DNA of 64,000 nucleotides from HXMU1420-13 sp965228545 (GTDB lineage: Bacteria; Bacteroidota; Rhodothermia; Balneolales; Balneolaceae). The DNA lies in NCBI GenBank assembly GCA_965228545.1, contig OZ245822.1, forward strand, positions 2,542,001 through 2,606,000, written 5' to 3'. Below, one piece after another: positions 1 to 8,387 of the stretch. A program made the translations under genes and the position numbers. The notes under the pieces are model-generated. The model saw nothing but the letters and a program-made list of their open reading frames with translations, did not search any database and was not told where the DNA came from. Numbering within the stretch: position 1 is the first letter of the stretch; each line of letters opens with the position of its first letter.

Positions 1-28
1 GTTTTGTAGCAATAAGTGTTAACACTAG

Positions 29-1927
29 TTAGTCATCAAGAGACCATTCGTAGGTTATTGGGAATTCAAACATTGCAGAGTTCGTAAATGCATACAATGT
101 GTTAGTCGGGTAACTGTAAATTAATCTTGTCTGTTTTGCTGTATCTCTTGGTATATGACTCGTTATGTCCAGGTTTTGTATGATCTTCTTTGATTCTACA
201 TCCCAAACACTAAGCATGGTATTATAATTGTGTTGCCTGGATATGGAATAAAATTTTCTGTTTTGTGCATTGTAAAAGCCATGAAAATTATTATTACCAT
301 ATGCAGGATTATCACTGATATATTGGTATTCGAGATTGTTTAAATCTAAATGATATAACCCAAAATATTTAGACCATAATAGCATCTCATCGTCACCAAA
401 GAATACATACGGTAGAATTTGAAGGGAATCAATTTTATCAGAACTTGAATAAAGAATAGCATGATCTGAGGTTCGATATACATCGTAATACTCTTCAGCA
501 TAAGTGTAAGCAAATAAGTGTTGTTTATCTGCTGCTAAGAGTATTCGAGGCTCAGGTGTCTCCAAAATTCCTATTTGGGTTTCTGATTTAAGATCAAACA
601 AAGCTACATAGTAGCGTGTATTATACATGTAGGCGATACTATTATTGTCAACATGTAGCATATATGAATTTAATAAAGCGCTGGGACGCTCAATGATTCG
701 TTCATCGTTGGTATTTAAATCCATCACCAATAATCCTTCCGGCTGATTTGCATATAAAGTATTTGTTGATTCCACATACTCTAACGTAGATGATGCTGTG
801 TCGCCACTAAAACTATGTGTAATAGTTCCGGTTTCTAAGCTGAGTAATGTAGGTGTAGCTACACGAGGTTCTTCGGGTGATACATTTAAGTAAGCGAGCG
901 ACTCGCCATTGTTTACTATAAAGAGAAAGTCTTTGTTAATTGTTGTGGATAGGTTGGTCTTAATTGGTTTTTCAAATATTACTTCACTGTGTAGAATAGT
1001 GGAATAAGGAGCCGAAGAAACCCCATATAAACGGTTATAAACATTTAAATTGTACGGTGCTAGTTCACCTTCTATTTCATTGAATTGAACTACGTTGATT
1101 CCTGTATAATGTGTTTCTTGACGCTTAATAAATGTCTCTCCAGTTATTGTTGATTCCAGAACAATCAGAATTGAATCAGATTTAGACTCAATATCAGTTT
1201 CAATTTCCAACAAAAGCCTGTTTGTGTCGTCATTCACTAAATCAACCCTATCAACCGGTTTTACTCCATCTTGCCCAATGGTGATCAGTTCTGTAGGTGT
1301 TTGATAGAAATCGTCTACTGCATACAGTTTGTATTCGGTAATAGTGAGAATATCTACCGGGTTTGGATCGGTATAGGTGGAGTCTTGCACAGGTAAACGA
1401 GCAATCTCCTGATCTGTACGATCTTGCCTACGAACGATGACTACTTTTGCGTTTTCGGCAATGATTTCATGATTCCATGTTAGAGTAACCTGGCTATTCG
1501 CATTCAAAAGTGCACTAAACTCGATGTTGGATTGGCGATGAGTAAGCTCTTGAATTGGTGAGACCAATGTGTCACCAGTAGCGGTTTCAAATACATTGAA
1601 GATTTTAACTTGCTCCTTGATGTATTGATGCTCAGGTTGGTAGGCTAAAGAATCTACCGTGTTATTGACGTAAAAGTGGGGTGAAAAAGAATCCGTTTTT
1701 GGATCATATCGGTCGACTCTCGTTTTAGAATATTTAGTTGTAGGTAGACCCCAATTAAGTATGTACGTTGAATCTGCTACTTCAAACCTTAAACTAGGTG
1801 AATGTGGGGCCGGCACTGAGTAGAAGGGAGAATTTGAATCTACAGGATTATCATCTACAAACGTAGGCGTTTGCTTACAGCCAAAGATTGAGGAAAGTAA
1901 GATGATGCAGAAGACAGTGTTTTTCAT
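29..1927 (-). CDS. Large lipoprotein, FN3-like plus propeller-like regions
   Basis: Not a family I can name. The 632-residue product starts with a hydrophobic signal ending in a lipobox (SSIFGC, lipidated Cys17), so it should be an exported lipoprotein. Residues about 45-220 contain two stretches resembling fibronectin-III-like strands (ILNWGLP; VTLTWNHE, then an EYKLYAVD strand). Residues about 320-632 are rich in short repeated strands with YVAL/LFAYTY-type edges, suggesting a beta-propeller. Its start codon overlaps the stop of the upstream gene by ATGA, so the two are probably translationally coupled and act together at the envelope. Translation ends 28 bases from the window edge. The coding call is strong; a function is not supported. 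Confidence 0.8.
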   Translation of the reverse strand: MKNTVFCIILLSSIFGCKQTPTFVDDNPVDSNSPFYSVPAPHSPSLRFEVADSTYILNWGLPTTKYSKTRVDRYDPKTDSFSPHFYVNNTVDSLAYQPEHQYIKEQVKIFNVFETATGDTLVSPIQELTHRQSNIEFSALLNANSQVTLTWNHEIIAENAKVVIVRRQDRTDQEIARLPVQDSTYTDPNPVDILTITEYKLYAVDDFYQTPTELITIGQDGVKPVDRVDLVNDDTNRLLLEIETDIESKSDSILIVLESTITGETFIKRQETHYTGINVVQFNEIEGELAPYNLNVYNRLYGVSSAPYSTILHSEVIFEKPIKTNLSTTINKDFLFIVNNGESLAYLNVSPEEPRVATPTLLSLETGTITHSFSGDTASSTLEYVESTNTLYANQPEGLLVMDLNTNDERIIERPSALLNSYMLHVDNNSIAYMYNTRYYVALFDLKSETQIGILETPEPRILLAADKQHLFAYTYAEEYYDVYRTSDHAILYSSSDKIDSLQILPYVFFGDDEMLLWSKYFGLYHLDLNNLEYQYISDNPAYGNNNFHGFYNAQNRKFYSISRQHNYNTMLSVWDVESKKIIQNLDITSHIPRDTAKQTRLIYSYPTNTLYAFTNSAMFEFPITYEWSLDD

Positions 1928-2886
1928 CGAAAGTTCCGGGTATACTTAATTGCGGCAGTAGAAACGCCGAAATTTTCTTGATGAGTGAGTCTGATATTTT
2001 GTTTGTCACTTTCACGTAATAACCCAAATCCATTTTTAGGTTTCTTAAAACCACGAAAGGTTGTGTAAGCGTAAAATAAACCAGCGGTTAAATAGGAGAT
2101 ATTTAATTTAAGTGAACGATTATCCAGCGTTTTGAGCTGAGCATTTATTTCATTTCGAAGCGCTGGAATTCGATCCTGCCTTCTCTCATTTCTGTAGTTA
2201 ACAACTAGCTCATCGTATCTGTTAGATGCCCTTTCGTAGGATCTGTTTTGAACCCATACATTAAAAAAAAGCATGGAGGTACCCATCAGGGTTAATACAG
2301 CTTTTCCAGGTTCACCATTAGCATAGAAGCCACCACCGGGTACAAACTTAACTACTTTAGGGATTTGATCCGGGTCTTTATTAAATCTGAATATTTCGTT
2401 GTGTTTTACAGAACTTACAATCAATTCTTTTTCCAGTGACCCTTCATCAGGATGAACCATTTTTAAGCGATACACACCCGGGTTTAACATTCCTTTCACA
2501 AAGCCGGTACCCAGCAAGGTGTCATTAATATATATCTCAGATTCTTTATCAGAGTAGATAGTGAGATTTCGGTAGTTGGTTATGACCTCAAGAGATGTTT
2601 TTTTTGGGTTTTTCTGAAAATCGATAACAGGCCGGAGTTCAAAAACCTGATCTTCTTGTATCAAAATAACTTGCTCAAAGTCATTCATGCCCTCCCAAAC
2701 TAACCGAACATGATTAAACCCAACTTCGAGCGGTATTTTATCGCCTCTTTGATATAGCTTTACTCCCTCATAATTGTGATTAGCAACCAAATAAAAATTA
2801 TCAAGATTGGTTGTGACCTGTACAAACCCTTGTTGGGCCTGAAGTGTAAAGGGAAAAGCTAATATTAAAATGAATAGAATGCGCAT
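1924..2886 (-). CDS. PEGA-domain exported protein
   Basis: The protein (320 residues from this start) begins with a signal peptide (MRILFILILAFPFTLQAQ). I chose this Met over one five codons upstream because it begins the hydrophobic core directly. Residues about 100-160 carry a PEGA-like beta fold (SEIYINDTLLGTG then LNPGVYRLKM), a surface domain often found in carbohydrate-associated or envelope proteins. The C-terminal third has a hydrophobic segment (AVLTLMGTSMLFFNVWV), a charged helical stretch and a second hydrophobic segment (LTAGLFYAYTTF), so it may be membrane-anchored. It precedes and overlaps the lipoprotein gene by 4 bases, indicating an operon. The molecular role is unknown. Confidence 0.75.
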   Translation of the reverse strand: MRILFILILAFPFTLQAQQGFVQVTTNLDNFYLVANHNYEGVKLYQRGDKIPLEVGFNHVRLVWEGMNDFEQVILIQEDQVFELRPVIDFQKNPKKTSLEVITNYRNLTIYSDKESEIYINDTLLGTGFVKGMLNPGVYRLKMVHPDEGSLEKELIVSSVKHNEIFRFNKDPDQIPKVVKFVPGGGFYANGEPGKAVLTLMGTSMLFFNVWVQNRSYERASNRYDELVVNYRNERRQDRIPALRNEINAQLKTLDNRSLKLNISYLTAGLFYAYTTFRGFKKPKNGFGLLRESDKQNIRLTHQENFGVSTAAIKYTRNFR

Positions 2887-2956
2887 GCATGAATCTAACA
2901 ATAATCAACTTAAAAATAATGTATTTATCGCTAGAGTTGCTCTAGGACAGACTAGC

Positions 2957-3571
2957 TTATTTCCCGAAGTTTTCCCATCCCCACGAAGGTTCGGGTGTAA
3001 TTACGTCTTGAGTCAAATCGAATTCAACGGTAAACACACTAGATCTACCGATTCGCCGAAGATTGTAGGAATACACACTGTCACTCACTGTAACCCACCA
3101 CACATTCGAAAAGGCGTAAGGGATATTATCGAGAGTCTCCTGATCGGCAGGAAAGAGCTGCATATTTGCTGTTCCTGCATTGGTGGAAGTACCGCCATAC
3201 ATGGTGATTTCATCGTCGCTCCCATCTTCCATTCTGTGATCATGTTTTAGCTCAAGTCGATTGTTCTTTCTTGTGAAAATCCATGTGCGAGATCGATTTT
3301 CGCCTACATTAAACGGCACTAAAATTTGGTTTTCATCACAATGTAGTACATGCATAACCAATTTTTTATCTGAAAAACCTTCTACAGGATCTGTAACCAG
3401 TTCACCTTGGAATGCTTTGCCGCAAAGTGATGAAAGCTTGTTCCAGAATTGTTGTGTGCTTTCATCAAATTGGGAGGAGATATTCTCATCGATATCAGTA
3501 TTTGATGTTTGTGTACATGATGATATCAAAAAAGAAAAAACAAGAAGACCGAGTAAATATTTGTATATCAA
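2957..3571 (-). CDS. Small hypothetical lipoprotein
   Basis: The product is 204 residues with an N-terminal hydrophobic helix and a lipobox (LISSC, lipidated Cys19), followed by a Ser/Thr/Asp-rich linker. The body contains alternating strands (RSRTWIFTRKNNRLELKHDH) and ends YSYNLRRIGRSSVFTVEFD, giving the impression of a small beta-barrel or lipocalin-like fold, but I recognise no family. It is transcribed in the same direction as the two genes after it, 70 bases away from the PEGA gene, and could be the promoter-proximal gene of the same unit. Two long open frames on the opposite strand across this gene are judged to be shadows. Confidence 0.7.
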   Translation of the reverse strand: MIYKYLLGLLVFSFLISSCTQTSNTDIDENISSQFDESTQQFWNKLSSLCGKAFQGELVTDPVEGFSDKKLVMHVLHCDENQILVPFNVGENRSRTWIFTRKNNRLELKHDHRMEDGSDDEITMYGGTSTNAGTANMQLFPADQETLDNIPYAFSNVWWVTVSDSVYSYNLRRIGRSSVFTVEFDLTQDVITPEPSWGWENFGK

Positions 3572-3742
3572 TTTAAATGAGTTTATTTGATGGTGAACTA
3601 GAAGTATAGCTTTAAAATATCGGAATTATTAAGGGGCACTAAATAATTATTGGCTGAAATAAAGGGTTGGGTTGATCACTTAAATCAAGATTGGAAAGTG
3701 ATGGCAGCTGAATCGCAAAGTACAACAATAAAATAGGTGAAT

Positions 3743-3776
3743 AAAAAAAGCCGACCACAACTCAATGTTGGTCGGC
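3743..3776 (-). terminator. Rho-independent terminator of the NarL-type regulator
   Basis: An inverted repeat GCCGACCA/TTGGTCGGC (3750-3757 and 3768-3776) forms a GC-rich stem. On the minus strand it is followed by a run of seven T residues (3743-3749 on the plus strand are A). It lies about 130 bases downstream of the minus-strand regulator gene. Confidence 0.7.
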
Positions 3777-3856
3777 TAATATCATCTACAGACGGCTATT
3801 ACCCCATTTGCACTCTCAAGCTAAGTGATTGAAACGGCTTGCTCAATGGTGGCTTT

Positions 3857-3885
3857 TACGTAATTTATGTACGTATAAATACGTA
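3857..3885. repeat. Three TACGTA palindromes
   Basis: TACGTA occurs at 3857-3862, 3870-3875 and 3880-3885, with AT-only spacers except one G. It lies 23-51 bases past the stop codon of the regulator gene and before its terminator, so it is transcribed as 3' UTR. It could be a protein-binding cluster or part of an RNA structure. Confidence 0.4.
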
Positions 3886-3907
3886 GTTGCTGTGAAATGA
3901 CAAGAAA

Positions 3908-4546
3908 TCAAACCAAATGTTTGTTTTCCAACGCGTATCGAACGAGAGCTGGCGTATTCTTTAACCCTAATTTTTTTAAGAGATTCGTACGGTGCTTATC
4001 TACCGTTCGTGGGCTAATAAAAAGTTTGTCGGCAATTTCGGTGCTGGTGAGTCCATCTACCAAAAGACCTAATACCTCGCGTTCGCGTACCGTGACATGT
4101 TTTTTGGATTTCCGCATTTTAGCAAGACGCATATACTCGCGGGTCATCATGTGAGAGAATTGTTTACCCAGAAAGTTTTCGCCACCGGCTACTTTTGTAG
4201 CTGCATCTATAAGCTCTATGCGATGAGCTGATTTTAGTAAAAGCCCCTGCGCACCTGAATCTAAGAATTGATTGAGAACTTCGTCTGCATCAGAATCCGT
4301 AAGCATTAGTATTTTTGCCTCGGGAAAACGAGCAATCATTTTATTGGCAAGTTGAATCCCATTAATCTCCGGCATCTCGAACGAGAGTACACATAAATCC
4401 GGCTTTACACTTTCAAAAGCGGTTAAAATCAAGGCACCATTATCTACTTCGCTACACACTTTAAAGTTTGCATCGCGTAATATGGAACTAAGCCCATGCC
4501 GAAAAATTTCGTTGCCGTCCGCAACAATCGTTTTGATTGTGCCCAT
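3908..4546 (-). CDS. NarL/FixJ-type response regulator without phospho-acceptor Asp
   Basis: A 212-residue transcription regulator with an N-terminal receiver fold (residues 1-125) and a C-terminal LuxR-type helix-turn-helix (about 147-212: TVREREVLGLLVDGLTSTEI, ISPRTVDKHRTNLLKKLGL). The receiver keeps the switch Thr (T83, LMLTDSD) and the conserved Lys (K105, LLLKSA), but the phospho-acceptor Asp is replaced by Ser55 (PDLCVLSFEMPEING, codon TCG), and the acidic pair is Asp10-Gly11 rather than Asp-Asp. It should therefore not be activated by ordinary aspartyl phosphorylation. The ATG is chosen over a TTG seven codons upstream because a strong GGGGAGG lies 7 bases before it. No partner histidine kinase is adjacent; the gene is divergent from aspS. 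Confidence 0.9.
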   Translation of the reverse strand: MGTIKTIVADGNEIFRHGLSSILRDANFKVCSEVDNGALILTAFESVKPDLCVLSFEMPEINGIQLANKMIARFPEAKILMLTDSDADEVLNQFLDSGAQGLLLKSAHRIELIDAATKVAGGENFLGKQFSHMMTREYMRLAKMRKSKKHVTVREREVLGLLVDGLTSTEIADKLFISPRTVDKHRTNLLKKLGLKNTPALVRYALENKHLV

Positions 4547-4552
4547 TTGAGA

Positions 4553-4559
4553 CCTCCCC
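4553..4559 (-). promoter_or_regulatory. Ribosome binding site deciding the regulator start
   Basis: The minus strand reads GGGGAGG followed by six bases and ATG (4546-4544). This is one of the strongest Shine-Dalgarno matches in the window and fits the CCTCC at the 16S 3' end. Confidence 0.8.
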
Positions 4560-4778
4560 AGGCTCAAAATGAATTACAATTTGCGTAGATGGACGTCCAA
4601 TGTAGCTAAAAAAAGACGAATGCTACAAAAATTATATTTCATACTCGAAGTGATTGCAACTAGTTAATGGAAAAAAACTTAGTATAAATGCACTCAAACA
4701 AGCGATTCGTTATATAGTTGTGTATTTTCAGCGCCTTTCAACATCGTTAATCACTCGACGATTCATCGAATATTTATC

Positions 4779-6551
4779 ATGACTTTTAAAAGAACACATA
4801 CTTGTGGCGAGATTACCGCCAGTAACATCGGGGAAGAAGTAATTCTAAATGGCTGGGTTGGTCCCCGCAGAGATTTAGGCGGTGTAATTTTTATAGATTT
4901 GCGCGATCGCTACGGCATTACCCAAATTATTTTTACAGAAACGGATGAGACGCTACATGCCAAAGCGGAAAAACTACGCGCAGAGTACGTGATTGGCATT
5001 AAAGGAAAAGTGATTGCTCGAGGTGATGAAAATAAAAACCCCAATCTAACTACCGGGGAAATCGAAATTGAAGTAACCGAGCTCGAGATTTACTCAGAAG
5101 CAGATACTCCACCGTTCGAAATAAAAGATGGTATCGCTACTAACGAAGAGGTACGTTTGCGATATCGTTACCTGGATCTTCGCCGACCAGAGATGCAGGA
5201 AAAGCTGATGTTGCGTTCAAAAACATATCAGGCAGTGCGTGCTTTTTATCATACGCATGATTTTGCCGAAGTAGAAACTCCGGTGTTGATGAAGAGTACG
5301 CCGGAAGGCGCGCGCGATTACCTGGTGCCAAGTCGTGTGAATCCGGGTAAGTTCTTTGCATTGCCTCAATCTCCTCAAACCTACAAGCAGTTGTTGATGG
5401 TTTCGGGATATGATCGATATTTCCAGATTACAAAATGTTTTCGAGATGAGGATTTACGTGCAGATCGCCAGCCTGAATTTACCCAGATCGATGTGGAAAT
5501 GAGTTTTGTGGATGAGGAAGCCATTTTCGAAATGCACGAAGGCCTCATCAAAAATATTTTTAAAGAAACGATCGGGTTAGAAATTGAAACTCCCTTTCCC
5601 CGAATGACCTACGATGATGCCATGAGTACCTATGGCTCGGACAAACCGGACACTCGTTTTGGTCTCGAGTTTGTGGATTTCTCTGATATTGTAAAGGATG
5701 CGGAATTCAAAGTATTCTCAAACACCGTTAAAAATGGCGGCGCTGTTGTAGGGATAACCATTCCAGGACAAGGTGAAATGGGGCGTGGCGCAATCGACCG
5801 CTGGACCGAGCGTGTGAAAAAAGAAACCGGAGCAGGCGGTTTGATTTACATCAAAATGCAGGAAAGCGGCGTGCTTTGTTCGGTAGCTAAATTCCTTACT
5901 CCGGAAATTGTGGATCAAATGGTGGAAGCATCCGGAGCAAAAACAGGCGATCTTGTCTTCTTATTGGCAGGACCAAAGCCATCGGTTTTAGAGCAACTTG
6001 GAGCACTTCGTTTAATGGTGGGCGAGGAGTTTGGATTGATTAACAAAGAGGCATTTAATCTGCTTTGGGTAACTGATTTCCCATTATTAGAGTGGGATGA
6101 AGAAAGTCGACGATATCACGCAATGCATCATCCGTTTACTTCGCCAAAAGAGGAAGACATGGACAAACTTGAATCTGATCCTGCTGCAGTTAAAGCACGC
6201 GCTTACGATTTGGTGATGAACGGTTCCGAGATTGGTGGGGGATCGATTCGTATCCACAATCGAAAGGTACAAGAACAAATGTTTAAACTGCTTGGAATTG
6301 GGCAGGAAGAAGCGGAAGAGAAATTCGGATTTTTACTCGATGCTTTTAAGTATGGCGCACCTCCACATGGTGGTATTGCACTCGGTTTAGATCGTATTGT
6401 AATGTTGCTGACCGGCGCGGGAAGTTTACGTGATGTAATCGCCTTTCCGAAAAATCAGCGGGCTCAAAGTATGATGGATAATTCACCGGCTGAGGTTGAA
6501 AAAGATCAATTGGATGAGTTACACATCAGCCTAAAACGAATTGTGAAGTAG
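4779..6551 (+). CDS. aspS: Aspartyl-tRNA synthetase
   Basis: Charges tRNA-Asp with aspartate in the cytoplasm (class IIb synthetase). The 590 residues match the bacterial type: an N-terminal OB-fold anticodon-binding domain (1-105), the catalytic core with the loop FALPQSPQTYKQLLM and motif 2 (FRDEDLRADRQPEFTQID), the bacterial GAD insertion (about 290-420), and motif 3 (GGIALGLDRIVMLL) near the end. The length is normal and no lesion is seen. It is divergent from the response regulator and is a single gene, with a hairpin about 50 bases after the stop. Whether it is discriminating or also charges tRNA-Asn cannot be settled here, since no gatCAB genes are in the window. Confidence 0.98.
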   Translation: MTFKRTHTCGEITASNIGEEVILNGWVGPRRDLGGVIFIDLRDRYGITQIIFTETDETLHAKAEKLRAEYVIGIKGKVIARGDENKNPNLTTGEIEIEVTELEIYSEADTPPFEIKDGIATNEEVRLRYRYLDLRRPEMQEKLMLRSKTYQAVRAFYHTHDFAEVETPVLMKSTPEGARDYLVPSRVNPGKFFALPQSPQTYKQLLMVSGYDRYFQITKCFRDEDLRADRQPEFTQIDVEMSFVDEEAIFEMHEGLIKNIFKETIGLEIETPFPRMTYDDAMSTYGSDKPDTRFGLEFVDFSDIVKDAEFKVFSNTVKNGGAVVGITIPGQGEMGRGAIDRWTERVKKETGAGGLIYIKMQESGVLCSVAKFLTPEIVDQMVEASGAKTGDLVFLLAGPKPSVLEQLGALRLMVGEEFGLINKEAFNLLWVTDFPLLEWDEESRRYHAMHHPFTSPKEEDMDKLESDPAAVKARAYDLVMNGSEIGGGSIRIHNRKVQEQMFKLLGIGQEEAEEKFGFLLDAFKYGAPPHGGIALGLDRIVMLLTGAGSLRDVIAFPKNQRAQSMMDNSPAEVEKDQLDELHISLKRIVK

Positions 6552-6558
6552 TTGTTTT

Positions 6559-6719
6559 AGCCACGAAAACACAAAACCACAAAATTGGCAAATTGCTGTA
6601 TACATCGGTCTGACGGATTTCTCGTCTGACCGATGGTTTAGTGAGATCATCATCTGTGCTTTCGTATTTAGTGACAAAAACAGAGTGAATTATTTTCGTG
6701 ATTTAGTGCTTTAGTGGCT
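6559..6719. repeat. MITE-like intergenic element with imperfect inverted ends
   Basis: The left end (6559-6584, beginning AGCCACGAAAACACAAAAC) and the right end (6692-6719, ending GTGCTTTAGTGGCT) are imperfect inverted copies of one another. Between them lies a 13-bp hairpin (6603-6635). A related single copy occurs at 55308-55334. The size of about 160 bp, terminal inversion and intergenic location resemble a miniature inverted-repeat element, but no target duplication is evident. Confidence 0.5.
6603..6635 (+). terminator. Hairpin after aspS, possible terminator
   Basis: CATCGGTCTGACG and CGTCTGACCGATG form a 13-bp stem with one mismatch and a 7-base loop, 52 bases after the aspS stop. Only a short T stretch follows (GGTTTAG), so it may instead be the core of the surrounding repeat element. 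Confidence 0.4.
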
Positions 6720-6755
6720 TACATTGAATCATCAAACAAAAGAAATGGAGTACAT

Positions 6756-7463
6756 GTGAAAACAGCGGGTATCGACGGTTGTAAATTAGGATGGATCCTA
6801 ATCAGTTTTACCGAGGGAGAGGAAAAGTACCAAGTAATTGATAAAACCGAGGATTTAACCTCCATATTTGAAGAGTACGACCGTATTTTTATTGACATGC
6901 CCATTGGTTTGGAAGATGAAGAATACACTCGCGAGTGTGATCGGTTGCTCCGTAAAGAACTAGGCGCTGATTATGCTTCTTCGGTATTTAGTCCGCCAAT
7001 TCGTCCGGCTCTGGAAGCTCCGAGTTATGCGGAAGCCAACATGACTAGTTTTGAATGGACTGAGAAAAAACTGTCACTTCAGGCGTGGAATATCACTCCG
7101 AAAATTAAACTCATTGATTCAATACTCAGTAAAAACGAGTCATTAAAAAGTACAGTACTCGAATCCCATCCTGAATTACTATTTCAGAAATTAAATGGCG
7201 GGATGATTTTTCAGAAAAAGAATTTGAAAAAAGGGATTCGCCATCGCTTAGAGTTACTTCGTGATCAAGAACCCATTGCCGATGATTTCTTCCGTGATAT
7301 CAAAGAAGAATACCGCCGTGCTGATGTTGGCGAAGATGATATTGTGGATGCGATGGTGTTAGCATATTACGCCAAGCAATCCGAGAAAAAAGGGCTTAAA
7401 ACCATTCCCGCAGAAGTAGAACATGATTCCGAAGGCTTGCCAAAAGCGATTCACTATGTTTAG
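6756..7463 (+). CDS. DUF429 family protein
   Basis: A 235-residue cytoplasmic protein of the DUF429 family, predicted RNase H-like fold, without an established reaction. It opens with the family motif TAGIDGCKLGWILISF, has IFIDMPIGL (a second acidic strand), ESHPELLFQKLNGG in the middle and DIVDAMVLAYYAK near the end, all typical. I place the start at GTG 6756 because GGAG lies five bases upstream and the family motif begins directly after; the longer frame from GTG 6714 would run out of the upstream repeat element. It stands alone between aspS and sodA. Acidic residues in all three motifs would suit a metal-dependent nuclease-like site, but that is inference. Confidence 0.8.
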   Translation: MKTAGIDGCKLGWILISFTEGEEKYQVIDKTEDLTSIFEEYDRIFIDMPIGLEDEEYTRECDRLLRKELGADYASSVFSPPIRPALEAPSYAEANMTSFEWTEKKLSLQAWNITPKIKLIDSILSKNESLKSTVLESHPELLFQKLNGGMIFQKKNLKKGIRHRLELLRDQEPIADDFFRDIKEEYRRADVGEDDIVDAMVLAYYAKQSEKKGLKTIPAEVEHDSEGLPKAIHYV

Positions 7464-7616
7464 CTATGAGCTAAATCGCACATCGTAATTCGTTATTCAA
7501 TATTCGTAATTCAATTGTTCTTCTCCTCCCTATCATCGATATAGATTCTTTGTATCGGATGTGGAACGATTTTTTGGATGCGGTTCGTTATTTTAAATGG
7601 AGTTAATTAATTGCTG

Positions 7617-7667
7617 TCCAACAGAAACGAGCTGAGTTTTTCACTCGAATTACATGCTACTGTTGGA
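7617..7667 (+). promoter_or_regulatory. Inverted repeat in the sodA leader
   Basis: TCCAACAG (7617-7624) and CTGTTGGA (7660-7667) are perfect inverted copies 35 bases apart, ending 29 bases before the sodA start. They could form a 5' UTR hairpin or a regulator site; nothing further supports either. Confidence 0.3.
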
Positions 7668-7696
7668 TACATCAACCTAAAAATTTAAAAACAATC

Positions 7697-8305
7697 ATGG
7701 CTTATACATTACCAGATTTACCGTACGATTACGATGCACTAGAGCCTCATTTTGATGCTCGGACAATGGAAATTCATCATTCAAAACATCATGCCGGATA
7801 CACCAGCAAAGTGAATGCAGCGTTAGAAGGTACCGAATTTGCCGACAAAGACATTGAAGATGTGTTATCGAATATCTCTGCATTGCCAACCGATAAAGTG
7901 CAAGCTGTGATTAATAATGGTGGCGGATATGCTAACCACTCGTTATTCTGGACAATTCTTTCGCCAAATGGTGGCGGAAATCCTGATGGCGAACTTGCAA
8001 AAGCAATTGATGATACTTTTGGATCATTCGACCAATTTAAGGAAGCATTTTCTAATGCTGCAGCTACACGATTTGGTTCTGGTTGGGCATGGTTAAGTGT
8101 TGATGCAGATGGAAATTTAAATGTTCATTCTACGGCCAATCAAGATAGCCCAATTATGGAAGGTATGACTCCAATTCTTGGATTAGATGTTTGGGAGCAC
8201 GCCTATTATCTAAATTATCAGAACCGCCGCCCAGATTACATTTCTGCATTTTGGAATGTGGTTGATTGGAATAAAGTAGGTGAGTACTACGCCGCTGCGA
8301 AGTAA
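7697..8305 (+). CDS. sodA: Superoxide dismutase, Mn/Fe family (Mn-like)
   Basis: Converts superoxide to hydrogen peroxide and oxygen in the cytoplasm. The 202-residue protein has the full metal ligand set: His27 (MEIHHSKHH), His81 (GGGYANHSLFW), Asp164 and His168 (LDVWEHAYY). The GGGYANH and STANQDSP motifs favour manganese over iron, although metal choice cannot be proven from sequence. There is no signal peptide. It begins with ATG without an obvious Shine-Dalgarno and is probably monocistronic; a strong hairpin follows 32 bases after the stop. The next intact gene, a bacilliredoxin, also belongs to oxidative stress defence, with a decayed gene lying between the two. Confidence 0.97.
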   Translation: MAYTLPDLPYDYDALEPHFDARTMEIHHSKHHAGYTSKVNAALEGTEFADKDIEDVLSNISALPTDKVQAVINNGGGYANHSLFWTILSPNGGGNPDGELAKAIDDTFGSFDQFKEAFSNAAATRFGSGWAWLSVDADGNLNVHSTANQDSPIMEGMTPILGLDVWEHAYYLNYQNRRPDYISAFWNVVDWNKVGEYYAAAK

Positions 8306-8337
8306 AACGACGTAAGATTTACGACGAATGACGTACG

Positions 8338-8369
8338 ACGAACGACTGTAGAAACCTACGGTCGTTCGT
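8338..8369 (+). terminator. Strong hairpin after sodA
   Basis: ACGAACGACTGTAG and CTACGGTCGTTCGT pair over 14 positions with one wobble and an AAAC loop, 32 bases beyond the sodA stop. There is no T-run, so termination is uncertain; it may simply be the repeat element folding on itself. Confidence 0.4.
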
Positions 8370-8387
8370 ATTAATGGAGCTATAAGA

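Larger units (their letters stand above)
3572..3907. other. Intergenic stretch, terminator and TACGTA cluster
   Basis: No gene is visible in these 336 bases. The stretch holds an intrinsic terminator for the regulator gene (3743-3776) and a cluster of three TACGTA palindromes (3857-3885). The rest is AT-rich and featureless; the promoter of the minus-strand lipoprotein unit should lie in its left half but no convincing box can be assigned. Confidence 0.6.

Noticed and set aside
2870..3590. Two plus-strand open frames of 126 and 109 residues opposite the small lipoprotein gene
   Set aside because: They are antisense to a gene with a clear signal and lipobox, and have no recognisable features.
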